Assembly (NCBI GenBank): GCA_023238725.1
Contig: CM041537.1
Span: 30,228,009 to 30,292,008 of the forward strand
DNA length: 64,000 nucleotides
DNA from: Scortum barcoo
Taxonomy: Eukaryota; Chordata; Actinopteri; Centrarchiformes; Terapontidae
Reading direction: 5' to 3'
The translations under genes were made by a program, and so were the position numbers. Positions 1-11,700 of the stretch are shown here, piece by piece; position 1 is the stretch's first letter; each line of letters begins with the position of its first letter. The notes beneath the pieces are model-generated. The model did not search any database. It worked only from the letters and a program-made list of their open reading frames with translations, and was not told where the DNA came from.

Positions 1-450
1 AGGTCCTCCATGGATGGCAGCTTTATCCTGGTGATGTTCTGAGCAGCTTTCACCACCCTCTGTAGAGCCTTACCGCTTGAGGGCGGTGCAGCTGCTGTAC
101 CAGGCGGTGAAGCAGCCAGTCAGGATACTCTCTATGGGTCACCTGTAGATCCTTGAGTCCATGTTGAACCTTTGTTGAAGAAGAGCTGCTATCTGACTGA
201 CTTTGTGATGAAGTTAGTGTGGTGAGTCCAGGTCAGGTCCTCACTGATGTGAACCCCGAGGAACCTGAAGCTGCTGACTCTCTCCACCGTAGTCCCATTG
301 ATTGGAGAGGGGTACATGTTCTTCTCTCATGTCTCTTCCTGTAGTCCATGATCAGCTCCTTTGTTTTGCTGACATTGAGTGACAGTGATCAGGCTGATGG
401 CGATCATGTCATCAGCAAATCTGATGATGGTCTTGGGCTAGGCTACAGAT
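1..450 (-). mobile_element. LINE fragment, 3' part of reverse transcriptase ORF, antisense
   Basis: The minus strand encodes degraded pieces of the C-terminal region of a CR1/Rex1/L2-type non-LTR retrotransposon: a FKFLG-like zone, a THHTNFITKS zone, and the region around the final CTALxR motif. The same family is recognisable at 5490-6250 and 47700-48980 by near-identical phrases such as the TCACCTGTAGA stretch. It is truncated by the window edge and has many stops. Confidence 0.7.
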
Positions 451-1223
451 ATCCTATGTGCCACAGAGGTATATCGCCAAAACTGTCAGATGAACGAGTC
501 AGGCTACGTGTCAGTCCATAAGACCAAAGACAGATCCCTTCTGCTGAAGTGATATTGTTTCCTTTTGGTGCAGGTGGTGAATTTTTAAATCTACCACTTT
601 CTTTTGTACTTTTTACAATTTTCTCAACAAAATCATGAAAGCATCAGCCGAGTCGGTCATTTATTTACATATCCTCCAAGATCAGAGCATCAGCAGAAAC
701 ATCTCTAGAATGTAAAGCGCCTTCAAAGCAACACATTCATTTGGAAAGGTTCTAATCTTTCTAGCAAATCCAAAGTATGTTTGAAGCTTTGGCTGTGGAT
801 CATGTAAAAAAAAAGGAAGCAAAAGGTCTGGTCAAAAGCTTGTTCTGAGGTCTAACACTTCTCTCAAGTGGGCAAATACTGTAAAAATAGCAGTGTGTTG
901 TGTGAGTTTCTTCTCTCATTCACTGATTCACTGATGAGTTTGAGATTGTAAGATTTTTGATCCTCCCTGGTTTTTCATTTTTCAATGTACTATCTGTTAA
1001 TTTTTGGATTTTTCTTTTACATGGGGTTTTGACCTCATGCAGAGACCTGTGCATATTTCAGGTCGCCGTGGGTTACAGTAATTAAAACCTATTAATCACA
1101 GAGCAATGGATAATTAAACGCTAAAAGCAGTTTGTCAGCTAAATGAGCAGAACGAGACACTGGTTAGCACGCATCTTCCCCCTTATCCTCCTCTTCCTTC
1201 ATTTCCTCCTCCCAACACTTACA

Positions 1224-1224
<1 letters not shown>

Positions 1225-1261
<37 letters not shown>
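1225..1261. repeat. (CA)n microsatellite
   Basis: Perfect dinucleotide run of about 18 units in presumed intron 3. Confidence 0.95.
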
Positions 1262-1262
<1 letters not shown>

Positions 1263-2074
1263 TCAAAGTCTTACCAGTACAAGGCCAGCAGCAAACACCC
1301 TCTTGGTTAGACAAAGTGAGAGCTCTTTGTCAAAATGTGTTTAAAAGCGTAGGAAGTTGAGTGTATGTGTATTGGTGTGTGTGTGACTGAGTGTGTCCAG
1401 TTCAGAGAGTCACTCACAGACTTTCTATAATTAGTTGCAAGCAATTAGCATCAGGACAGAAATGCAAAAGAGCCTATAAAGAGCCTATAAAAAAGCAGAG
1501 AAAATGGTGGAAGGAAAAATCACCTCAGATCAGGTTTTGTTTTTGGAACAGATTTTATCTACATTTGAAGACTGAGCTGAATGTAACAGACTGATCTGAG
1601 GTTATAAAGATAGGATCTTTTGAAGGGGAAAAAACATCTGAAAATAGAATTAATTTGCTTTATGATAATCCTCTGCCTGAGGTGATGTTTTTACCCAGTA
1701 TTTTATTTATCATTACATCACTGCAGTCAGAGCACAAAGTGGATTTGCAATGGAAGGAGGGGAAAAAAAAATCTCTTCAATATATCCTCCGCTGACGTCT
1801 TGCCTCTTCTGGCACCAAACTGGGTCACCGTGCTAATTCACCCTCATCAAAGCCAGCCACAGTCACGCACACATGAGACCAGACAAGACACAGAGAGGAG
1901 GGGAGGGCACGAGATGGTGAAAGGAAGACAGCTTAAGTGGTGCAGGCTTGTGTGTGTGTGCAGAGAAAGAGAAGAAATCAGACATGAATGTGCGTAAATA
2001 TGTGTGTGTATATGAGCGTGCTTAAGTGGTTCTCCCCCGACAAAGGTGCAAAGCTTAGACTGCGAGCACGGCAT

Positions 2075-2116
<42 letters not shown>
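2075..2116. repeat. (GT)n microsatellite
   Basis: About 20 GT units followed by CACATGTGTG. Long reading frames on both strands here are artefacts of the repeat. Confidence 0.95.
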
Positions 2117-2117
<1 letters not shown>

Positions 2118-2269
2118 ACATGTGTGAGAGCTCAGGGTTGCGTGACATGCTGTTAAAAGTGTCACAGGAAGGGAAGCAATGAAAGACCAAGGAAAAAAAG
2201 AGAGGATAGTGCTGGAGTGGTTGACTGGACCCCTCGTCCACTTGAGTTTGCATCAAAACACTGAGTCTG

Positions 2270-2315
2270 TGTGTGTGTGTGTGTGTAGTTGTGCATACAT
2301 GTATGCAGTGTGTGT

Positions 2316-2372
<57 letters not shown>
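2270..2372. repeat. Compound (GT)n microsatellite
   Basis: A short GT run at 2270-2286 is followed by an interrupted stretch and then a longer, nearly pure GT run at about 2318-2372. Confidence 0.95.
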
Positions 2373-2373
<1 letters not shown>

Positions 2374-5300
2374 TCTGTGCATGTGCCTCCCGGTGCTGGT
2401 GAACAATGGAGTAAAGTGCCCCATACAGTGAGAGCGATCGAGGACACACTGATATGAGACACACACACTTAGGCTGGTCACATCTACTCAGCTCAGGCAG
2501 CCCATCCAAGCCTGACACACACACACACACACGAGAGTGGGGTTGGTGCGTACTCATACATGTGAGTTAACTCTCTTCTTTGCTCAGTCAATGGACCACA
2601 GCCTGTCCTGCTCTGTGAACCACACTGTGCCTCTGATACTTTAATGTGAATTACAGTTTGTAGGAAATATCATAATCCAGCTACAAGGATAGAAATTGAT
2701 TGGGTTAGATCTAAACAACCACTTTTAAGCCTTAACATATAGTTTCCCCTTTAATTTTCTTTTTATTTGAAGTACATTTAAGGTAGTCAGAATGACAGTA
2801 TCACATGTTTTGTGTAACCTCTTTATGGAAGTTTTACTGTTTGTTACTATATCAGTATATTCACAGTGAGTAAAATGTTCAAACTTTGTCATTTTTCAGC
2901 TCTACCTCTCTCTCTCTCTCTTCATGTAATATTCCAGATGTTTGTATTTAGAATTTAAATCAACCAGAAATTGTGGTGTCAAATCTTCAATACTTAAAGG
3001 TACATATCAAGTACTTAACTGACTTAGACTAAATAAGCAACAATCAAAATGATACAGACAGGGGTGTGTGTTCATCAGTGAAATCAGTGATCAGCTCCTT
3101 CGTAGATTGTTGTTGATGCTGTTGCAGTAGATTGTTCTGGATGTGGTTTCATCAGATTTGATTGACACTGATCTTGGAAAATCAGCAAACAATCCCACAA
3201 GGGTCATAACATTTTTATTTAAATATTAAATTGCAAAGTTGGTGCCCAGAGATACATGACATCATGTTTTTCTGACCGAGCCTCACTTACTTAAAACCAA
3301 TGAAAAAAGCAATAGAAAATTTTTCTTGTAGACTGATATTGTTGTCATTGTTTTTTTGTTCATCACAGACATTATCACACAGAATAAGAAGCTTCCTGAG
3401 AAAATGGGGTTTCAGGGCCTTTAAAATGAGTTTAAAATGGGCCTTTAAAATGGCTACACAATATTATTTTGACTGATTTACCAGTCTCTTGAATTTTGAG
3501 GTTGTTTGTTTAATTTATAGTCATTCAAAAATGAATCACATATTCTCATGTTTATATACTTCATTATTATTATTATTTTAAATTATTTTATTATTTTAAT
3601 GTATTCTTTTTTATTTTGAATGTACAATATAAAACACATCACTCTGAACATACCCGCACTTAGCTATATTATGCAGACTCTGTATATTTTAACTCAGATG
3701 TTTTCATTATAGTCAGTATGTACAGCAGTATTTCATTAGCTAAGGAAACATGCATTTTTAAAGACTTTAGAAAACCAAAAAGGTATCAGGCAAAAGTAAG
3801 TAAAGTATTGATCTTGCATAACAATGTGAAACTAATATGCTAATTAACTGAACTGGTTTAATCTAACCTACTGTGCAGGATTTTTTTCTCTCTGTGCTTA
3901 CAGAAGACTTTCTTGTCGCATGTTTATAATCATAGCTTATTTTGGCCCTCAGCTTTGTTTGATCCTTTTGTAAAGATAAAATCATGACCAGGGCAAATTA
4001 TAAAATTTAGGAAAATGCTATATCAGTTAAAGCCGCCTGTACAAAATAAATAGATTTCTGGAGTCTGATAACATTTGTATCTGATAGGATTATCTAATGC
4101 TGCATAGTTTGTTTGTTTTTTTTTTAATAAATCCAGGGTTCTGGTATTTTTGGCTTTCACTATGATGCTGTATTAGGGCTGGGCAATGTAAGTGAAATTA
4201 TGAGAACACCTACGATATGGATATATATTGCCACCTTGTTATAATACGAGCACACACTGTTTTATTGAAACACCAGACACAGAGCTCTGCATGGCCTCTG
4301 CCTGGGTGAAGCACTCTCACTGCTCCCGGGTCCTTAACAGGAACACTCCACTGTGAAAAGGGGTTTAAACATGGTGTAATTGCTTCTGTACGTACTGTGT
4401 AGTTAATGCTGATCAGATCAATTAGTCATTTTTATTCAATATTGAATAAAAATTTATGTTGTCCACCCTTGAAAAAATTAAATAATATTGCATGTCCTTT
4501 GTTTGTTCTTGAGAATTTGTAATGTTTTATTTTTACAGACAGAGTTTGATCTTTTGAGTTATCTCTAAATCTATATTTATCTATATTTAATGATTGTATT
4601 TTGCAAAAATACCAAATAGATTAACCTTGAAGTTCTGTGTCATGTGCTAAAATGGGCAAATTAGACAGATCAATACTGCTATAAAATATCAATCAATCAA
4701 CGCTGATTTTAATGAAAAATAAATAACAGTGTTATGTTAATATTAAACATGCAATGGTATTTCAGTTATAAAGATTATGGTGAAATTAAGTCCATAAATC
4801 CCATTTTTGGCAATGTTTAGTGCCACATAGCTGTTGAGTTGCACAGTGATTTCCTGCAGGCTGCAAAGTTCCTAATGAAGATGCAGTTAAGTGATTTGGG
4901 GAACAGATGATTTGGTGAGAACTTCATTATTCCCCAACTCACGACCACTTGAGTGGAACAAGATATTCATAATTGCTGTCAGAATCAACTTGTGTCGGCC
5001 TGCTATCGAGAACGTACAAGGAGCTGAAATTGAAATGGTCTCCAGAGAGGGAGAGACGGGGGAATACGAAGTGATCAAATTAGTTCCATCCTCTTGGCGG
5101 TTTGTAAACAACTGCTGATCAACAACATTGTTACTGTTTGGAGGCAAATGACACTAAGGCTCCACTAACACACCCACACTCACAGCCACGGGCTGGAAAG
5201 CTGTCCATTGTGAGCGCACAAACATTAACACACATGTGACTTTACAGCGATATCATTCCACTAGAGATTGGCATCAACATCACAGGCTCCCTCTAACAAT

Positions 5301-5489
5301 GCTCAGAAAAATATTTTGAAAGAAAACCGCACAAGTAATATTTACCAAAAGTTGAACATGAAAGAATAGAAAATAGTACATAAATCAAATCTAAAACTAA
5401 ATTCAATAAAATATACAATCAGATATATAAGAATACTGTTGAACAGCAGTTGTGCAAATATTATAAGGAGCAAAAGAATTTTAATAAGA

Positions 5490-6250
5490 TGCAATTAAAG
5501 GAGTTTAAAAGCCTGCTGGTGCGAGCCGGACGATGCAGTGCTGTCAGTCAGAAGAGAGCAGGCAGAACAGTTTGTGGTTGGGGTGACTGTGGTGTCTGAT
5601 GATCCTGTTGGCCTTCTTCCTACATCACTGGGTGTTGAGAGCGGTGCAGCTGCTATACTAGGTGGTGATGCAGTCCAGTCAGGATCCTCTCTATGGGTCA
5701 CCTGTAGAAGCTGCATGTTGCCGGAGTCCATGTTGAGCCTCCGCAGCCTGTTGACCTCTTTGCCCAGCTGATCTGCACACACCTTGAAGGACTCGCCAGG
5801 AATGTCATCTGGTTCCGGAACCTGCCGTGTGTTGATCCGTTACAGTGATTTACACACATCTGTCTTCGATATCAGAGGTGGACAGTGGTCCTGTACCTCA
5901 TCAGCCGGGAGTAGCTGTGTGCATAAAAAGTGTTAGATAGATGGAGACATCACCTCAACACTGGTGGTCTTCCTTTTGCAGTGTGTGATGGTTTAAAGTC
6001 CAGCCCACATGCTCCTGGTGTTGTAGTGATACACCACTTTCTCCATGTATCATCTTGCTCTGCTTTCCCAAGTGGGGGTGAGGGAGGGCCTTATATGCAT
6101 CCCAAAAAGGTGTGTAAACAGGGATGAGTGTATCCTTACCACTTGCAGGACAGCTGGTGTGTTGGTAGTATCTCAGAAGGACTGTCCTCAGGTTGGCGCT
6201 GTTAAAATCTCCTTCTACGATAAAAGCAGCCTCCGGTCATGAAGTCTCTG
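5490..6250 (-). mobile_element. LINE fragment, antisense, degraded
   Basis: Minus-strand pieces resemble the LINE at 47700-48980: the shared GGTCACCTGTAGA phrase near 5695, the CTGATCTGCACACACC phrase near 5767, and GTGGACAGTGGTCCTGT near 5879. The right end (about 6180-6240) carries a GATAAAAGCAGCCTCCGG phrase typical of the upstream part of such LINEs. It appears internally deleted and non-functional. Confidence 0.65.
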
Positions 6251-7045
6251 TCCTGTCGATAACACCACCAACGGTTAAAGAGAATTGATGCTGCTGTGCT
6301 AAGCAGGAGATGAGGAAAATAAAGTGAATCCCAGTTTTGTGCCATAGCAATCGCGAAAAAGTATAACCTACATGGTGCATAACCGTCATTTTCATAAACA
6401 CCACTAACATCGCCACTAGTGGAAGTTCACCCTGTTGGACTTTGCTGAAGCAATATTGGCATGTTGCCAGAGCTTAGCAATTACTCTATTGAATAGAGTG
6501 TCATTATAAGCACTAGAAATGATGACCAGAACTCCAAAAATAAAACTGGAATTATCCATCAGAGAAATACAGCAGAGTGAGCATGAGGCAGAGCATGACA
6601 AGCAGATAATTGAAATGTCTCAATAAACTAAACTGATATTGATATGATATTCAGCTGTTACTCTAACACTGAAAGATTTCTTCACAAGCTCATAATTTCC
6701 TGTCATGTTCAGACTGTTCACACACGTAATGCAGTTATTACCACAGAGCCATGTCAACTATACTGATGTTGCTAAACAAAAACTTTACAAAAGCACAAAA
6801 CAGCAGCGATTACAGCTGCTCCGGGTGCATGCTGTGCATTGGGAAAGGCGTTGGGAATGTGTGTGTTACTGTTATGCACAAATGTGTGTGTGTGTGCAAA
6901 AGTGTGGATCTCATTAAATGTAATGTACATTTGTTTGTGTGCGGCAGTGCAGGGGGTCTTTTTTGTTGCCATGCCAAGACTAATTTTGTTTTTGTGTGTC
7001 TGGTCGGTCCTTCATGGTGGATGACCAAGGATTTTCATTGTTCAG

Positions 7046-7263
7046 TGTGGAGAGGAGGATGGAAGGAAAGGACAGGAGAAAAGAAAGTAGGTAGAGGAGA
7101 TGAGAAGAATTCAGCAAAGAAAAGAGGAAAGCAATGGTGGATGGGGTAAGAAAGAGGAAAGAAGGAAAAGAGAAAAGGAAAAATGAGAGAAGGGAAGAGG
7201 ATAAGAGGGGTGATGAGGAAAAGAAGAAAGAGGAGAGAGGACAAGAAGCAGTGGATGAAAAAA
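7046..7263. repeat. Purine-rich (GA) tract
   Basis: About 215 bases of the plus strand are overwhelmingly A and G, with few pyrimidines. Open frames on the minus strand here are rich in Phe, Ser and Leu and are composition artefacts. Confidence 0.85.
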
Positions 7264-7310
7264 ATGTTATTAAACATTTTAATGCTGTTATGCCATCATA
7301 ACTGAGTGTG

Positions 7311-7314
<4 letters not shown>

Positions 7315-7364
<50 letters not shown>
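7315..7364. repeat. (GT)n(GA)n microsatellite
   Basis: A GT run of about 18 units runs straight into a short GA run. Confidence 0.95.
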
Positions 7365-8279
7365 CAAGTGAGCGATAACAGAATGAATCATATCTCAGCC
7401 AGACACAGCACTGTTGTGTCACTCAAACTTCGCTCCAATCTTTGTTGTGATTGGCCGAAGCCCTATCTCCACAGCAGGTGCAAAGGGCTACACATCAGTA
7501 CACAAAGCAACTTTGCTGACACACACAGACACTCACAAATGCACACTCTTGCATACCCATGTTACCAGCTACACAAAGACACACTCTCACAAACAAATCC
7601 TCTTATGTGCAGCCCATATGAATGCTTAATTCAGGAATGAAAATACGCACACAAAAGCCAGAGAGCTGCTGGGTAAATTATTGATTGAGTGTGTACCACC
7701 CTCGGCCTGCAGTAGCCACCCATGTCCCAGTCCAGTGTCTAAGAGCTATTAGTGCTGACAGTAAAGAGACAGGCAACATGATAGCACATCACTGAGAAGC
7801 TGGCAGCCTCCGTCTGAAGGGACTGCGGGACTTCTTCAAATGATTTTCTGCCCTGACTTCTTGTTGAGTTAAACTGATGTGCACACAGGATGCTGTCATT
7901 TATTTCTCCCTTTTCCAAGCCTCCACTTTGAGTGGAGTTTGTATTGGATGTGGATGGTTGAATGTATGTGTATGTATATGTGTGTCATGAATTGTAATGA
8001 TGCTGGCATTTAAAATAGCGGGGCCAATTGCGACATTGTTGGCATAGAGACTAAATGTCACTCTGCCATCAACACAAGTTGATTCCTTGGATAAACAAAA
8101 CTGAAACTTCAAAAAAATCACCAAAATGAAAGTAAGTTGACAGTGAAATACAACACAACAAAATACAATTTGTTAAAAGTTTTTACTGCATCCTGGTCTG
8201 AAAAAATCTGCTAGTGTGCTCAGGGGCCTCCCATTGTCTGACTAGTCTGTATGTAGTCTGTTGCCTTTACAAAACTTGC

Positions 8280-8710
8280 AATACTCTGTAGTTTTCTTAC
8301 TGTTGTCAGCTCTCTTAGTCTATTTTACTCTGATGGTCATACCCTCTCTGTCCTACAGACTTTAATGTTGCGCAACATGATTATATAAAAAAAATCTGTT
8401 CTGCCTGTGATGTTCTGGATCACCCACCACATGTCTTTGGTCTCGTTGGTGTGGTGGTCTCTCTCCAGTCTCTCTTGATGTCTCCATGTTGTCTTCTTGA
8501 TGTCAGCTCTCGCTCTCACTCGACAGTCACAGCATCTTTGATATTTCCAGGTGTTCTGGGAATCTCAGGGGATGATGTTATTTGCCTTCTGATCACCACA
8601 TCATCAGCACATTTGCTGATGTATAATGTATATTCCTCAAGATTGATGTGCCACCATCTCTCGGCATCAAAAACAGTAACTGTAGAGCTGCTGTCGTTCG
8701 TCTGTTAACA
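8280..8710 (-). mobile_element. Probable LINE reverse-transcriptase fossil, antisense
   Basis: The minus strand at about 8337-8519 encodes RHQERLERDHHTNETKDMWW followed by VIQNITGR. This resembles the pre-RT segment of teleost LINEs, where a W-x-x-IQNIT motif is common. Flanking parts are too degraded to assign. Confidence 0.45.
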
Positions 8711-11700
8711 CTTGAACTGTTTTGCTCTGATGGTTTGAGCCTTTCAATCTGCTGGCTATAAGTAGGGAGGAGAAGCAAGTAAATATGGTCTGATTGAATA
8801 ACATCAACTGAAACAATAGTTTATATACTTTACCAATGTATTACTGACATTGCAGCAATCACATCATGATCCCGGGACATACACTGTGATCTCTCTCTGA
8901 ACTTCAGTAGAGGTGAGAGTGTAAGAAGTGTTGGTGTGTGCCTGTGGGGACGTACAGTGATGGAAACAGTCCTGTGCAGTGTGTCTCAGCCCTGCTCAGT
9001 GTGTATACCCTTCATCTGTTTATTTTGTGTGTTTATTGTGATCTGCATCTCTCATTCCTCAGAGGATTTTTTTAAATCATTTTGCTATTATTATTTGACC
9101 AAACCTTTGCTCAAACACACACACACTCTCCCTAAACACAAGCTCCAAAGTTGTTCTGTGCGTACTTTCTAATCCGAAAGTAGACTCCTGCCTCATTATG
9201 TGAGCTGCTTGATGAATCAGACAGGACGTATACCTTGTTGTGAATGTTAAGTGTGTGAACTTTTTTTTATTCTTCTGAGATGGATATGTTATGACTGGAG
9301 CTGCCTGGCAGACCGGCTGTGACCATATTAGCACAGTGTGACTCCTGCCTCTGTGCAGCTCTCCCCCCACACACTTTGTCCTTTTCAAATATATAAATAA
9401 TCAGAAACAGTTGATTAATTTCCCCTCTGATGCATCACAGCAATTTCTAATAATGGAAAAAGAGCTCTAAACTGTTCTCTTTTTCCTTACTCCCTTCCTC
9501 CCCTGCTGCCTCTCCCCACGACTTTCCCCTCTCACTTCCATTTCCGACACACGCGCTCCACACTGTCTGATTTTCTCAATCTGCTGTTAATATGCCTTTC
9601 AGAATGCCCGTCTTTTTTTGAGCTACCCTTCTACTCAACCCTCTTCCAGCTCTCCTCCCCTCCTCCTCCCACTCACACCATCAGACACAGTTTAATGGTG
9701 ACAGCCATTCAATCAGATAATTAACATCCGTTTAACGCTCATTAACCGGGATGTATTTGTCTCGTTTGATTTGTAATTACCAGGCCTTTTTCACAGGAAA
9801 ACACTACCGTAATGTTCCCTTTGTGATGGCTTCATTGACGGAATTGATTTGAACCCAGCAGGGAGGCCAATAGGGAAGCAAGGAGAGAATGTATATCCAC
9901 TGAAGATACTGACTCCAAACTTATTTGTCTGAGTTTCTCTCATATCAAGGCTGTAATTGTTCCATAAAATACAAGATATCTATACTTACGTCTGGTTCAG
10001 TGAAACAAACACAGTATTAACCTGCACTGTCACTGGGGCCACCGGGTCATTTTACTCAGGCTTAGGCCTTGAATGTTTAGAGTGTAGCTCTGAATGTAAA
10101 TGTCAGTCTGTGAAGCTTGAGGGAAAAAAAAACATGTGTGCCAATGTGAGTTAGTCTCCGTAACATAGTCTGTCAAAATAAATGCAGGTCTCTAAAGTAA
10201 CTCCATGTGTGCGTGTGTGTCTGTGTGTCTGTCTGTCTGGCTGTCTGTGTGCATGTGTGCTCCTACGTGAGAGCAGGAAGAGTAGAGGAGAAATGGCAGA
10301 GCCCCCAGTGATTTTTGGATTTTTCAAAAGGAGAAGGAAAGGTAAAAGAAGCTGAAATTGCCTGTTGATATAAAATATAACCTGCGTACTCGCCTGATCC
10401 TACAGTATACCTACTTTCATTTTCAGGGTTTTCCCATAGATAAATCAAATTTCCAAACAAATGGTTGGATAATTATTTTACTAACCTGGTGTGGCATAAC
10501 TTTACATTACGGTGTGACTACAAAACAAACTGAAATGGCAGAGAGATACAAACATGCACCAAACCACAGTATGGGCTGTACATTGTGTGTGTGTGAGACA
10601 AAGAGAGACCCTTAAAAGACCCTTAACCAGCCACATCCACTGTGTCCCCAAAGTCTTTCTATATCTGTCAGGCTTACCTCAGATTGGAAGGGCACGCCTT
10701 CATTGTCATCAAGCAATCCAGCTGTTAGGATCTGAGCTTGTAGTGTAAGAGGATGGAAGCTGGTGTGTCCCATTTCCATAGCTGATCTCAGCGACATGTT
10801 CATCCATCATTCCGACAGCTTCAGTGGCTCGTTAGTAGCTTCATGTGCTCCCAGGGGAACTAGCTAAGGAGCCTTTGGATAACTTTGTCGCTGGATTTTG
10901 GCGTGCACTCACTTCCTTACATTGTTGATGTTGCAGAAGGTCTAGGACATCAGGACTGTATCCTTGAAGCTCATGCAGAATCTTTAAGTCTATGCTTGTT
11001 GACATTGAAAGATGAATTTCAAAGTAACTATCTGTGGTACATTTTTATCAATAAATGTATGTTTTATGAACTCTCTCTAACCCCAACCTTGTGTTTTAGT
11101 ATGGAAAATGTTTAAACAAGCCAAGCAAAAGTAAAGCGAAATACAGTCGACATTGTTATATGTATTTCCTTTGAATGCATTCATGCAATGCTTTTGTCTA
11201 TGAACAGAATGAATTGTTTTTTTCCATTGTGACATTAAAATCAAATCACAACAGAGAAGAAGAGGTTTTTTGCATTTCACTGTTCAGCCCAGCAGATAGT
11301 CTAGACCTGCAATACAGAACACAACATACTGTTATTCATTTATTTCTAAATACAAATGACTCTGTGATTAAAGCTATAACACAGCTGACAACTATGAACA
11401 GTGAGACAACAGTTTCTTGGATGGATATAATTATAGATTTTTGTTTTGGACTTAGTCTCAAAATGTTTGGACTCCACCTTGACACACTAGTTCCCCATTT
11501 TAGAGCAGAGCGGACTCAGTGAGTACCTCTGTGTACAATTAGAGAACATTCAAACACGTTAAAAGTGCACTCAGAGGAAACTGACCTGGTCGATTTTGAG
11601 ATTTTGAGAGGTTAGTCTGAAGGTAAGTGAAGTAAAATGGTCTAAGAAAACCCAACCTCCACTGAAAAACTATTAAGAAATAACGAATAAATTAAGACCC

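Larger units (their letters stand above)
451..5489. other. Presumed epha8 intron 3, microsatellite-rich, no gene
   Basis: I find no exon-like coding sequence. The stretch holds several (CA)n/(GT)n tracts, AT-rich sequence from about 2640 to 4800, and a possible short fragment of a degraded hAT-like repeat near 4171-4250 (a GGGCTGGGCAAT phrase). The block around 1066-1150 is rich in TAATTA-like sites and free of simple repeats. Confidence 0.5.
6251..8279. other. Presumed intron 3, no gene seen
   Basis: No exon or coding similarity recognised. It contains a 215-bp purine-rich tract, a GT/GA microsatellite and otherwise unremarkable unique sequence. Confidence 0.5.

Noticed and set aside
1847..2557. 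Overlapping reading frames on both strands rich in Thr-His or Cys-Val
   Set aside because: They are translations of (CA)n/(GT)n microsatellites.
4171..4250. GGGCTGGGCAAT phrase and ATAT-rich sequence resembling a hAT-type repeat
   Set aside because: Too short and degraded to define ends or family.
6980..7315. Hydrophobic Ser/Leu/Phe-rich minus-strand frames resembling membrane segments
   Set aside because: They arise from the purine-rich tract on the opposite strand and have no exon signals or family motifs.
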